NCBI GenBank assembly: GCA_036583965.1
Contig: JAZBQD010000013.1
Span: forward strand, 4,132,144-4,196,143
Length of the DNA: 64,000 nucleotides
Direction: 5' to 3'
Source of the DNA: Prunella strophiata
Lineage: Eukaryota; Chordata; Aves; Passeriformes; Prunellidae
Shown: positions 1-12,486 of the stretch, in pieces
How positions within the stretch are numbered: the first letter of the stretch is position 1
How the letters are laid out: each line of letters opens with the position of its first letter
The notes under the pieces: generated by a model
Seen by the model: only the letters and a program-made list of their open reading frames with translations
Told to the model about the DNA's origin: nothing
The model's database searches: none
Made by a program: the position numbers and the translations under genes

Positions 1-40
1 TCCTGTGAGGCTGCTCATTCCTGACCCTCTTCTTTTGCAG

Positions 41-3000
41 TCTATGGTGTGGAGCTGCTCCTGAAGACCACTGGGCTGGGGCCTGTGGAGTACCTGTCCT
101 CAGGCTGGAATCTGTAAGTGCACATTCATCTTTTTGGGTTGGAAACACCCACTCCTGAGCCAAGCCTGTAGAGAGGAGGCCATCAGCCAGCTGTTACAAT
201 TCTTCTGCTCCTGGCCTCCTGCATCTTGTTAGGCTGGAGCAGCACCAATCCCTCTTCTCTGCTGAAGCACTGCTGATAAATCATTGCTCTTGCATTAATT
301 TTATTTTATTTTTCCTTTCCAGCTTTGACTTCTCAGTCACCCTGTTTGCATTTTTGGGGCTCATGGCACTGGCATTCAACATGGAGCCCTTTTACTTCAT
401 CGTGGTCCTGCGACCGCTCCAGCTGCTGAGGTGAGCAGGGAAAGGCTGGGAAGGGGAGGATTCCAGAGAGCAGGTGGGAGAAACCAGGCTTGTTTTCCAT
501 CAGTCCCACTGGAGACTGAGCTCCTCAGCAGGAGAGGGCAAGGATTGCTCTGTGGGAATGTGACCATGGCAAATAGGAATTGCGTGGGGTAATGGGATTA
601 GCGCGAGTTATCGAAATGAGCGATAACAAAAACTTGGGATGGGATATGAAAACCCCGTGCTCTGGAGCTTAAGCTGATCTCTAATAGAGATCAAGGGATT
701 TACTGGGGGCAGATTATCCTGTGTCTGCCTTCGTGGGGTTCTTACACCTCCTCTAAATTGTCTGATGCTGTTCAGAGAAAAGCTTTTCTGTCAGGGTGAG
801 ATGGTCTGAGCCAGTTTAATAATTTCCATTGAATTACCAGAAATTACAGTTTTCAAAGGATGCTGCTTTCTAGGGTGAAGTACTGCCCTGCTCTAACTGC
901 ATCTCACACTTTGAGCAAGACCATGGCCTGTAACCTCTCTGCAGTTCAGGGAGCTGGGGCTGATTAACCCTCTCATGTCCAGGTACACCCACCTTCACAA
1001 ACACCTCCAGAGCCACAGGGAAAAGGGATTTGAGGTGAAATGTTTCCTTAAAAACAAGCTGATGTAATTTAGCTCTTCAGTGAGGATTTTGAGAACACTT
1101 CATGACACTCAAGAGGGGAAAAAAAAATAATGTTTTCTCTGTTCCTCCCCTGCCAAAGCCTGTTTGGCAGCTGTGTTTCTCTGTAAAGGCTGATGGGGTT
1201 GCCAAACCTTAAATTAGCAGGAACAGTGTAGTTTTCTTTCATCAATTTTTATTGGGTCATGGGGGAAACACAGAAAAGCTTGTGTCTGGGGGGAGCAGGA
1301 ATGAATCCTGACCTAGTGTAAGTTCTTACAATTTTTAGGAGTTTTAAATAGCTGTTTATACATTATGCTATGTAAAAAGACAGACTTTTTTTCCCTGAGA
1401 TCCTCAGTCTTGTTGAATGTGTCATAAACATTTAGATGGGACAGCAGGAAGGTGAGCAGAGACCACTTGAGCAAGAGCAGAGAGGTGTCAGCAAACCTCA
1501 CTGTCATTGACCTGTGAGGTAGAGAGAGGTGGAATTCTCCTTTCAGCTCTTTCCCCACCAGCAGGAGAGCTGCAGGGTGTGGGTAACTCCTGGCCTCTCC
1601 TTGCAGGCTGTTCAAACTGAAGAAACGCTACAGGAACGTCCTGGACACCATGTTTGAGCTGTTCCCTCGCATGGCCAGGTACCTTGAGCCTTTCACCTTT
1701 CACCTCTGCCCTTTGGGTCATGGCAGGGAGAGGGCAGTGAAGCTTTGGGGTCAGGGGAGGGACCTGTCCAGCCTGCTGAAGGGATTTCTGGGTGATGCCA
1801 GGGAGAGGGCAGTGAAGGTTTGGGGACCTGTCCAACCTGCTCTGCTCTGTCAGTGGGGAGTTACTGATTCTTCTGAGCCAGTGGAGTTTTCATCTTCCAA
1901 TTCCTTGGAGCAGCAACACTCCAGCACCCTGGGCTCCTCCTGCTTTGCTGGTAGGAGGATAACTAGGAGTCCCTGCTTGTTTTAGTTTTTCTCTCCCATC
2001 CCAGCTCTTGCTGGGAGGCAAAGCCCATGTGGGAAGAGCATTGGCATGAATCCCCTCAGCCCCAGCTGTTCCCCTGTCCTCAGCAGAGCCCCTGAGAGCA
2101 TTTTTGTGAAATGAAGGGGCAGGGGAAGCCTGGTGCTTGAGTGCTCCTCCTCAGCCCTGCTTCCCTCCCAGGAGGGCTGAGCTGGCTGGAGAGCCCTGCT
2201 CTTGGCACAGTCCCTGCATGCAAGGATGTGGAGAGGGCAGAAGCAGTGTGTGCTGTTCTTTGTTGAAGGAGCTGTGGAGAGATGTTTATTTAACAGAAAA
2301 GGACAGGCTGGGAGGGGATCCAGGCTGCTCTTTGGTTTCTCTCTTCAGTGAGTGGCAAACTCCTTATCCAAGGACTCCCTGAATGAGAGCAGGCCAAGAG
2401 CTGCAGAGCCACAGCAGCAGGGAGGGTGGGCTGGGGTTTCCAGTGCTGCTTCCCATCCCTTGGAAATTCCTCCCAGAGCAACCAGCCTAGGATTTTGTGT
2501 TTCCCTGCCTTAGCAACCTTTCAGCAGCACAGTACTCTTTCTGTTTCTGCCTCCAGCCTGGGTTTAACCCTGCTGATCTTCTACTATTGCTTTGCCATCG
2601 TTGGCATGGAGTTCTTTGCTGGCGTGGTGTACCCGAACTGCTGCAAGTGAGTACCTCAAATCCAGCCCCCTCAAGAGTGCTTCTGGTGCTCAGCCAGCAG
2701 CAGGGAGCTCTGGCATGCTCCATTTCCCTGGGGAGAAGTGGCCTGAGGCTGAATGGGGTTTTGTGGCTAAGGCAACACGTGGCAAAAATCCAGGAGATAT
2801 TTCATTTCTCTTGCCCCATGCCTGGCAGTGTCCAAGGCCAGGCTGGATGGGGCTTGGAGCAACCTGGGATGGTGGAAGGTGTCCGTGCCCATGGCAGAGG
2901 GAGGAACTGGATGGGCTTTAAGGTCCATTTCCTACCCAAACCATTCTGTTTCTATGATGCCAGAGTTGCTTGTCCAGCAACAAATTCACCCAACATAAAT

Positions 3001-6000
3001 TCACCTGGTCCTGGACTCTAAGCTGTGCTGTGCCCTTTTCACCTTTAATGGTGGCAGACCACTTGGATATGCCAAGCTTGAAGAGTGTGAGCCAAGGAGC
3101 TCAAACTCTCAGTTTCTCTGGTATAATATTTGCTGAATGATTAGAAAGACTCCATGTGATCCCTGGGCTTGTGCTGAGCTGTGAAGGAGAAAGAATTCCT
3201 TCCAGAGATAAAGACAAATGTTGGCCAAGAGGTAGAAATAACCATTCTTCTTACCATCTTCTAGAGGGGCTGGTATTTATAACTTTTTAGATTTTCCTTG
3301 CTTTTCCAGTCTCTGCTGATTCTTTGTCCTGTTTTCTCCAACCAGCACAAGCACAGTGGCAGATTCCTACCGCTGGGTGAACCACACAGTTGGCAACAAA
3401 ACAGTTGTGGAAGAAGGTTATTACTATCTCAACAACTTTGACAACATCCTGAACAGCTTTGGTAAGGGCACTTTTGTCCCTAGAAAAGATTATCCTGTGT
3501 TCCTGCAGAGCTGGATGGCTCTGTAATGCTGTAATGCTCAGGTGAGCCTGGGACTCTCCCAGGCAGTCCTGCTAATGCACCTCAGCCAGCATCCTGCTCT
3601 TTGTCTGGAGAGCTCCAGCTGGCTGATTGTGCCAGGACTGCTGTGCAGGGTGAGCAGAGGTCTCAGAGGCAGCTGGAAGCCAGCAGATCTGTTCTGGTGA
3701 TCAGACCAGAGGTGTGTAAGGAGGGCATTAAGGCACTGCCCTTCTAAAGAACCAACAGCACTGCCTCTCTTTAAACCCTCTGATGAAGAATAATTTGAAT
3801 GTGTTGATTACTCTCAATGATTTTTTGTAGTGTGTGAGCAGAATGCTTGTCTCCTGGAGATTTCAGAGGTCTGCATGCTCTCAGCTCTGGTTTCTTTAAG
3901 AAACAGAGATGAAGCCATGCTGCAGGTTCTGTGGGTCTGACCCTTTGTCTGAAGGAGTTGCAGTGGGGAGGGTCTGCATTCTCTCTGAACTTGTGTCTTT
4001 ATTCAGACTTGGCTGTCTTGTGTCAGTCTTCCCTGTCATACACTTTATCTAAAAATCACTGTGAAGCAGGTCAGGATGGATACAACAATGACCTGTGTGT
4101 GTTTTCTCCTCTTGTGTGCAGTGACACTGTTTGAGCTGACCGTGGTCAATGACTGGTACATCATCATGGTGAGTGACCCCCTGCAGGCAGCACTGAGTGC
4201 CAGCTCAGGCACACTTGCCACACCACCACTGCTTTCTTCCCGTGGTGGCTTTGTTGCCAGGTGTCTTTTGGTCCTGGCTGTTGGGAGGCATTTGACCCCT
4301 GCCATGCTGCTGAGCATGTTTCATGCTTCACAGGCTGGACAAGTGAAGTCACCCTGTGCTCCAGTTTGTCACCCTGCTGTCCAAAGCCATGAGTTCTGTG
4401 TGTTTGCCTGTAGGAACATCTCTTTTTAGCTGCAAGGGACCTGTTGGGGCATTGAGCATTGCACAAGCAGTGCCTGGGGCAGAGTGTTTATGCTGCTTTG
4501 TTAACAAAGCAGTTAATGTTGCCTCTCCATTCTTTGGTGCACTACTCACTTCTTCCCTCTGCTCTTTAGGAAGGGGTGACATCCCAAACCACCCACTGGA
4601 GCCGTCTGTACTTCATGATCTTCTACATTGTGACCATGGTGGTGATGACAATCATCGTGGCTTTCATCCTGGACGCTTTCGTGTTCCGCATGAACTACAC
4701 TCGCAAGAACCAGGATTCAGAAGGTCAGAACTGACCCTGCCTGGCCTGCAGCCTTGTGTCTTCTCTCCCTGGTTCTTCATGTCTCTAGGAGAAAGTGGGA
4801 TTGGCCAGGAAAAAGCAGATTTTTTAGGTTTTTTTTTTTTTTAACCTGGCATCCTGAGCTAATTCTTTTGCTCGTTGTTCTTTTACTCGAGCTTGTTCTT
4901 TGTGTGATATTTCTGTCTGGTCTTTCTGCTCTGCCCCTCATCTCTCCCCCAGAATTCCCCCAAAAGCATGGGTGGGTGTATTTAGGTGGGTTTTATATAT
5001 ATCTATATGTCTGTGTGCACACACACATACAAACTGCAACCACTTGAGCCATTTCAACCAAATTCTTTGAAAACAGGAAGTCTGTGTGCATTTCATGCAA
5101 GGTTTCTAGGAAAAATTGCAGCAATGATGTAGCAAAGCTCAATGAGGGACCTGACAGGAAGGGAAGATTGATAATTTTTTTAAACCAATTTCCCTTCCTC
5201 ACTAACACACTCACTGGTGGCAGGATGTGTCTCCAAGGAGATTTGCCAGCACTTTTTGCCACGACCTGCAGGACAACAGACACTGCCTGTCCAGTTCTTC
5301 CCACATTTTCTGGTTGTACTTAGGCTGCTGACTCTGTGCTGGTTTTGGACGTGCCTTTCCCTCTAGGAACTGGCAGACTGGGCTCTGCATCCCCCTCATC
5401 ACTTACTCACTGTCCTTTTCCTCCTGAGCTGGGGGGTCTGGAGCTGCAGGCACCTTCCTGACCTTCTAATTCAGCTGCCAAAGCCACACTCATGGCTTAC
5501 AGCCCTTCTCCTGCTATTCCTTCAGGTAAAAACCACACCCCCCCCCTGGGTTTTTAGGTGCCAGAAGATCAAATTTGTGTGGCCCAGGAGCTGTTAATTA
5601 GGGAAACACTTGAGATCCTTCCTGCACCCAGTTTGAAGGGAGCAGTGAAGGACATTGGTTAGCCCTGGACTTCGAAGCTCTCTTAGGCAGGTGGAGGTCA
5701 AAAGGCAGCAACTCTTGTGTGATTATTTGATTTCTTAATTTACAGGCCAGCAAAAAAGCTGCAAGATTATTTTTTTTTTTTTAAGATACCAAGGAGCCTG
5801 ATGAGAACAGTTAGAGTCAGAAGGTTTGCTGGCCTTACTCACTAGTTAACTTTCTCCCTGCCTTGTTGGGGGTTGAACATATCCATGTTCCAGTCACAAA
5901 AGCAGGTACAGACTGTACCTGACCTCTGGCTTGGTCCTGTGTGCTTTAGGCTTTGCTTTCCAGGGTTATCATAGCAGCTGTTGAACCAATGCTCATCTTG

Positions 6001-8417
6001 GTGGCTTTTTTTTTTTTCCTCTTTCTGTTTCTTGCCTCTCCAGAAGATAATGGCATTGTGCTGGAGAAGGAGATCTCCAAGGAGGAGGTGATTGGCATAA
6101 TTGAGCTGTACAAGAGGACTTCAGCTGCCACTGAAACTGCTCAGCTGCAGAAGATTGTGTTGCAGATGGACAAATATGGGGTAAGAGGAAACACTGTGAG
6201 TTCTCACCTTTGGGAGAGGGAGGTGTGCCAGGGCCACTTGGTCTGGAGAGAGAAGATCCACCTGCCTGTGTGCTGTTCAGGGCTGAGCTGCTGGAGGGAC
6301 TCTGCAGCATCACAGAATTTTGCTGCTCTGGAAAAGCAGCAGCTGCTCCTTGAGTAGCCTTGACAAAGGCTGGTCCCTGCTGCCTGAGAACTTCCCTAAG
6401 AGCTGTCCTGGCCCCTGCTTACTGAAAAAAAACATATTTATTTTTCTTCTAAGGAAGCCACTACCTTGTAATTCTGCTTCTCTCTCTGTGCCATCATACA
6501 CTGAGGCTTGGACAGTCCTGGAGCATTGTGCAGCAGCATGATGGCATTGATTAATTCCTGATCCTTCCTTTCTCCACTGCTTATGCTTGCATTCTGAAGC
6601 ATTCTAAACTGGGGAAATGAGCTCTTGTCTCAGAACTGTTGCCTCTTGCATCTGGGAAGAGCTGAAGTGGTTGTTTTAACAGTGGCCATTACAGCCCTGT
6701 GTCACTGTGGCACACAGGGCAGGTGCTGCAGCCTCTCAGGTGACAACAGAAGGAGCCTGGGGTGGTCTGAGCTCATCAGTGGGTGATGGGTGTCCACAGG
6801 AAGGGTGCTTGAAGTTCCAGGAGAGATCCAGCTGCTCAGTGACTGATGAATGTCTTTTTTGGTGTTTCCTCCTCCAGCAAATGTCAACAGTGTTTCTGGG
6901 ACGCAGGTCCAGGACCAAGAGTGACCTGAGTATGAAGATGTATGAGGAGGAGATACAGGTATGTGGGCCTGAGCTGGAGCTGCCAGCAAGTCTGTGGTGA
7001 GAGCATTCCCTGGAATAACAGGGAACCCATCTTTTCATTCCCTGGAATATCAAACAGGGAACCCATCCTTTCATTCCCTGGAATAACAGGGAATCCATCC
7101 TTTCCTTCCCTGGAATAACAAACAGGGAACCCATCCTTTCATTCCCTGGAATAACAGGGAATCCATCCTTTCCTTCCCTGGAATAACAGGGTATCCATCC
7201 TTTCATTCCATGGAATAACAGGGAACCCATCCTTTCATTCCCTGGAACAACAAACAGGGAATCCATCCTTTCATTCCCTGGACTAACAGCCCATCTTTTC
7301 AGGCACTGGGGACTGCTTTCCTCTGAGCCCAGGGGTTTGTTAAACCTCAGAGCTGCTCAGTGGGTGTAGGTGTGCCAGGCCAGTGACAGTAACCCCACTG
7401 GGGGTGTGCCAGGCACTCCTGCTTTGCTGAGCTGCCCTGGGCTCCCTGGGTGTCTGCTGGGGCTGTGAGCACACTTTGGTGCTGCCTGGGGCTTGGCTGC
7501 TGAGCACAGAGCTCTTAAACCTCTGGAATGTGGTTGTGTTTGAGCTTAGGTGTGTCTGTCTGACACAGAAACCAAGGCTGGCTTGTCCCAGGCAGGCCTG
7601 CCTGGTTTGCAGGCTGAGCAAGATGGGAGACAACTCAATCAGCAGATTCCCTGGATTTTTAGCACAGTAAATCAGCAGATTCCCTGGATTTTTAGCACAG
7701 TAAATCAGCAGATTTCTTGGATTTTTCCTGCCAGTGCCATCCGTGGTCAGGAGCTTTCTGCCATAGGTTTGGTCACTGCCTAAAGGCAGTTGAAGGTTGT
7801 GGGCTAATGTAATAATTAGTGCTGAAAAAATTAATCTTGTAACTATTTGAATCTGTCCTTTGACCCCAGAGCAGACAGACTGGGGATGAGTCTTGAGTCC
7901 CCCTAGGGAAAATGCACATTATTTGCCATGGGGCTGGGTCACCTGCAGAGAACCTTCCTGCCTGTTCTGCTTGGTCTGTGACATCCTGGAACACCCTGGG
8001 TGCTGCCCAGCACCAGGGGCTGCCCTGCAAGTCCCAGACATCCTGGGAACAGCCATCCTCAAGCCCTGGGTGCTCAGGAGGGACCTCCTGGGGGTGGGAG
8101 GTTTCCTTGGGCTGTGGCTGGCAAGGTCTCAGTGCATCCACCACCCCATGCTGCACTTAGCTGGGCTGTTCCAGGAGCTTAGGCTGGTCCCAGGGCTTTG
8201 GGAAGTTCCCTCACATGGCAGTGACAGCAGGCTCTGCTCTTCTGGGGTGTGTGGGGCACAGCCTGATCCTTGCCTGTTCACTCCCCTGCTGCAGGAATGG
8301 TATGAGGAGCACTCCAGGAAGGAGGAATCTCAGACAGCACTGCAAGAGCCTGCATCTGCTCCCAGCAGCTCCCTGAAGCCCCTGAGCCTGCGGCAGCGCT
8401 CCCAGACTGTCATTTAG
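41..8417 (+). CDS. TPCN1: Two pore segment channel 1, C-terminal part (5' exons outside window)
   Basis: TPC1 is an endolysosomal Na+/Ca2+-permeable channel with two 6-TM domains. Ten coding exons are visible: 41-113, 323-430, 1607-1678, 2557-2646, 3346-3461, 4122-4168, 4570-4723, 6044-6180, 6878-6958 and 8295-8417. All have GT-AG borders and every phase joins cleanly, giving about 333 residues of a family usually near 816. In order they encode part of domain II: helix segment with SGWNLFDF, the S4-like voltage sensor ([20 protein letters not shown]), S5 ([19 protein letters not shown]), a lumenal loop with NHT and NKT glycosylation sequons, the pore region ([19 protein letters not shown]), S6 ([20 protein letters not shown]) and a charged cytosolic tail ending [12 protein letters not shown]. 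No frameshift is seen. The donor after 4723 (gtcaga) is weak. The 5' end lies before base 1. Confidence 0.96.
607..627. other. Short perfect inverted repeat in a TPCN1 intron
   Basis: Seven-base arms GTTATCG and CGATAAC flank a 7-base loop. Each arm contains a GATA core in opposite orientation. It lies in the long intron after the exon ending at 430. Function is unknown and it may be chance. Confidence 0.4.
2838..2985 (+). mobile_element. CR1-type LINE 3'-end fragment
   Basis: The stretch contains the typical avian CR1 3' tail order: GGATGGGGCTTGGAGCAACC, a 'ggtggaaggtgtc' segment, 'gcccatggcag', 'ctttaaggtcc', then 'aaaccattctgtttctatga'. It sits in a TPCN1 intron in the gene's sense orientation and is strongly 5'-truncated, as most CR1 copies are. 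Family assignment is from memory of the consensus. Confidence 0.8.
7006..7290. repeat. Minisatellite, about 32-37-bp unit, in TPCN1 intron
   Basis: Eight to nine copies of a unit built on 'attccctggaataacaggga' plus 'acccatcctttc', with some copies carrying an extra 'aaaca'. Each unit holds an internal dyad (TTCCCTG...CAGGGAA). A 176-residue open frame on the minus strand is only the repeat read through. The array lies between the exons ending 6958 and starting 8295. Confidence 0.9.
7638..7730. repeat. Three-copy 33-bp tandem repeat in TPCN1 intron
   Basis: The unit begins 'atcagcagattccctggat' and recurs at 7638, 7671 and 7704. It shares the 'attccctgga' core of the larger array 350 bp upstream, so the two may be related. 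Confidence 0.85.
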
Positions 8418-10880
8418 GCCGAGCTAACACCAGCCACCTTCTATGCAATAACCTAGAGAACTCCTCCCCAGGCTGTGTTTTGGGAGGGTGTACATAGATC
8501 TGTCAGTGTACCAGTGTAGGGATCAAACCTTGCCCCCAGCAGTGGCTGCTGAGAAGCCAGAGGCCCGGGGGGCTCAGGGGAAGGCTGCTGCACACACAGA
8601 CTGAGTGGGATGCTCATGCTCAGCACATCTGGGCAGAGCAGAGCCCTTGTCCCTCTGAGCTCCTTCCCAGGCTCCAGCTGCTGCTGCTTGTCTTACCACT
8701 AACAGGCCTTGGGGAAAGGGATGTGTAATCCATTAACAGCAGGGAATTGCTGAAGTCACCTGCTCAACAGTAAAACTTCAGCCCTTTTGGAAGATCCCTG
8801 TTGCTCAAAGGGTACCATTAACCTAGGGACAAAAGATCAGGGAGTGAGGTTTTGTTCCTGCTCCACCTTCCTTACACAGAGAAAGGGGAGGTGGTGTGAA
8901 ACCTCAGCACTTTTGGAAGGGCAGCCTGCCTTCCCCCTCCTTTTTGGCACACCTAGATGCACTCCTGTAGTAGCTCCAGCTCTGATTACTGAATTTTGCT
9001 GTCCCCAAGTAGTTCTGAGGCAGAACTGAGGGCCAGCACCTCATCATGCTGTGACCATAGGTGGGGCAGGGCTTTGGAGACTGGTCAGTCCTGCCCGTGG
9101 CACTGCCTTGGGGTCCCCTCTGCAAACCCAGAGCTCCTGTCTCTGTTCAGGGAGGGGCATTCTGCAGGCTGAGGTGCCTGTGGGGCTCTGCCACTTGGCC
9201 ACCTGCTCTGTGAAACCTCTCTGGCTGGTCCTTAGCTGGGATGAATGACTGGGAAGAAGAGTGGAAGGTTTTGCAGCTCCAAGCCTGGCTTTTTTTCTGC
9301 CTGGCTCTGGGTTAAGCAGAGCTCCTGGGCATCACACAGTCCTGCTGGTCAGTCCTCATTCCAGCTGAGCAAGTCCCAGCCCAGAGTGGGGCTCCTCCCT
9401 TGCAGGAATGTTTCTCAGGCTGGAATTTGTCAGCTCAGTCAGGTGTTGGGAGGATCCACTGAAGGGCTCCACTGCTCCCCTGGAGTTTTGGATGCAGGAG
9501 GAACGTGGAAGACTAAGGATTCTTCTCACCTGCCTGCTTTTCTGCACCTGAGAGCTGAGGCATGAGGAGGAAGGGGAGAAAGGGATCCCTTCCCAGCTCT
9601 GCCACGTTTGTGGGATTGTGGCAGCTGTGTCATCAGGTGTCACCACGTGTCTCTCCAAGTCCCTCTTCTCCCTGTCAGCACAGGAAGTTCTGAGGGCTGG
9701 GAGTCTCTGGCAGGTTCCCTCACCTCTTGCTGTTTGATCTTTCCTCAGGTCCAGACTAAGAGTGGAGCTTCCTGAGGAGGCTTCCCCCTCCTCCAGGTGC
9801 ACCAGGCAGGGGGAGATGTGTGTCCCCATCCCCTTTGTCCCACATGCCTGTCTTTCCTTGGTGGCCTCACCTCGTGGCACAAGGACAGCAGGAGAGGGCT
9901 GATCCCACCTGGGCAGCTCAGGGGCATTTCCTGGGTGGGTGAGACTTTCAGGGGGAGGCTCCTGGAAATCTCTCCCTCCATGGGAGCACTTGGAAGGAGT
10001 GGGAGAGCAGCACACACACACCAGTGGCTGCTCCCAACCCTTGCCAAACTCCCTGGGTGCCTCATGGCAACTCTTTTTGTTTTCTTTCTGGATACTTGCA
10101 GGTATGAAATTACTTCTGAGCTGACCCATGAAGGACCTTAAAGGGCTGATTTTCAAACCATAAATTGAGCCACAAATTAAGGAGCAGCTGCAGTTGTTGC
10201 TCTTGCAGTTGCTGTGCATGGAGTAGCAGCCCGGGAGGTTTATCCAGATTAGTCCTGGGGCTGCAGGAGATGGTGGTGATTGTGCTTTAAGTTGTGGGCA
10301 GAATGAATGAGCATTATGAAGGTTAGTGGGGAAAAAAAATGTGGCTGTGGTTAATCTCCACATTCCCCTACAGCCAATTTCTCCTGGCAGGGCTATCAGT
10401 GATGTTTTGTTGTTTTGTTTTTTTTTTTTGGGGGGAGGGGGTTGTTTTCTGGGTGAGAAATGAGCTGTGGCTTTAAGCTGTGTTGAGGAAGGCACTGAGG
10501 GCTGATCATGCAATAAAGGGCTCCCTGGAGGGCTGGGGGTCAGGGTGCTGCCTCCAAGGTGTTGATCCTCCCCCACACACCCCCTGTGTTCATTATTTTT
10601 GTAAAACCCAGGAGGGCAGCAGGAGTTTGCTTCTTCCACATGACTTTGGAAGGAAACAAAGTTTGAGTACGGGGCATCCCCTTCTATTTATCCTCCTCTC
10701 CCTCCCCCCACACACAGACTGACAATGGAGACAATCATTTTGTAGGGAGCACGGGAGGAAGCACTGCAGGATTTTGTATGCTGGCGTTTTGTTTATAAAA
10801 ACCTGATTTTATGGACGTGTCTGTCAGATGTTCTCTCTAGATTTTTTTCAGGCGCACTAATAAAGAGCATCCTCGGCTTC
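8418..10880 (+). other. TPCN1: TPCN1 3' UTR with probable polyadenylation signal
   Basis: The region follows the TPCN1 stop and has no exon-like reading frame. AATAAA occurs at 10859-10864, after a GT-poor stretch and near the end of the low-GC part. An earlier AATAAA lies near 10512 and could give a shorter form. A T/G homopolymer run lies at 10418-10442. The long minus-strand open frame here (9356-10639) is not supported as a gene. Confidence 0.6.
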
Positions 10881-12486
10881 GTAAAGGCAGTGGCTTCCTT
10901 TCCTCCTTCCCCTCTTATTCCAGAGGTGGGTTTGGCCAAGCTGGAGCATTTCCAGTGTTTGAAGAGGAGCCTGCCTGCTCTCTCTGGTGGCAAGTGCTTG
11001 TGTTGGGAATATTTTGTGTGAGCTGCTCCACATTCCTGTTCCAGGACATTACAAAGCCTGCCTTCCCTTCTGCCTTCCCCCTGCCAGCTTTTTCCCTAAA
11101 CATCAAGATAACTCTTTCAAAGTCAGGTTTTTTAAGGCTGCCCTGGTGCAGTGTTGAGGCCACAAGGGGTGTTTGACCCTGCACCTCTGTCCTGGGACGC
11201 TGGCCAGGGTTTGGATTGCTTTGGCCCTGCCTGTGGCAGGAAGTGGGCGTTGTGTCCTGGATCATTCAGCAGCTGCCAGAGCAGAGCCAGTGCCTGTGGG
11301 CACAGGGAGGGTTATCTTGTGTGAAAGCTGCTGCTGTCTGTTAGAAAAAGGAGAAATGCTGCAGGCCCAGGAGGAGGAACCAGCTCTGGCAGTTGTGGTG
11401 TTTGCCCAACACCCCCCTCTCCTGTGGGCAGGGCTGTGGTGTCCCTCTGTCCCAGCCTGTCCTGTGGACCCTCCAGCCCCCCCTGCATTCTGCTGGCACT
11501 GTGGGCCCTGCAGGAGCCCCTGTCCCCAGGACTGAGCCCTGCTGACCCCGTCCCAGTGTGGCAGCACGTGACTGCTCTGGGGACATCAGCTCCTGCAAAC
11601 CACTTCCCCTCCCTCGGGAAAAACCTCTCTGGGTGGCCCAGGCTCCTCAGCCCTGGCTGTTCCCTCTGCCCTCCAAGGCTCTGTGCTGACTAAGGGCTGA
11701 GTCAGACCAGAGCAATGGCCCTTACAGGAGGCAAAAGTCAAGGTTGGGTTTGTGTTTGTGGTTTTTTTTTTATTGCAATTTTTTTACAGTGCCTAAAACT
11801 TGTCCTGCCAGAGGTCAACACTGTGTGTGGAAACCTCCAAGTCCTTTCCTACAGCTCTGCCCACCCCAGGAGGAGGAGAAAAGTAGGATCTGAAACTCAG
11901 GTTGAAAAACATTACTAAAAAAAGCAGGGGACAAACCAGCCTCCCTTGGTTTGGTGTTTGTTTTTCCCTCAGGCTTTGCTTGCACTAAACCCAGTGCTTC
12001 CCTGGAGCACTGTGTCCCCTTAACCCTGTCTGGCTGTGCCCTGTCTGCTGCTCCAGCCCACGGTGCCAACAGGGACAGTCCTTCCCAAGGACAGATGTGT
12101 GCCTGGGCTGTGGCAGTGTCACCCTGTGCAGCAAACTGCCCCAGCTCTGTCCCAGAGCAGGGCATGGAGCTGAGGAGGGGAAGGTGCAGCTGAGGAGGCA
12201 GAACCTCCCCTGCTCTGCCCCTGCTGAGCTGGAGCTCTCCCCATCCTCTGGTCCTGCTGACACAGCTGAGGTCTTGGTGCTGCTCCTGCCCAGAGTTCCC
12301 TAAATTACACAGATTAAAGAGAGCGAGGAGAGGACGTGGGCACTGCCAGCTCCTTCCCCAAAGGCCAGCAGGGCCCAAGGGCTGGGCTGGCACCTCCAGC
12401 AGCATGGTGAGCTCGAGGTGTCCTTGTCCCCCTGGCAGGGACAGGGGAGGCAGAGCGAGCTCCAGGGCTGGCTCTCCTGGGGCTGT
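10881..12486. other. Convergent intergenic interval and SLC8B1 3' UTR
   Basis: TPCN1 (+) and SLC8B1 (-) converge here. The part next to 12,487 is the SLC8B1 3' UTR. On the minus strand an AATAAA lies at about 11768-11773, inside a T-rich run on the plus strand, and is the best polyadenylation signal I see. No other coding region or repeat is recognisable. Confidence 0.55.

Noticed and set aside
6736..7266. 176-residue minus-strand protein with [13 protein letters not shown] repeats
   Set aside because: It is the TPCN1 intronic minisatellite translated.
7006..7290. CRISPR-like repeat-spacer array
   Set aside because: Copies are contiguous with no unique spacers, and the genome is vertebrate. 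The same holds for the arrays at 53,115, 56,936, 60,482 and 61,877.
9356..10639. 427-residue minus-strand open frame
   Set aside because: It lies in the TPCN1 3' UTR, has mixed low-complexity content, no family motif and no splice support, and crosses a homopolymer run.
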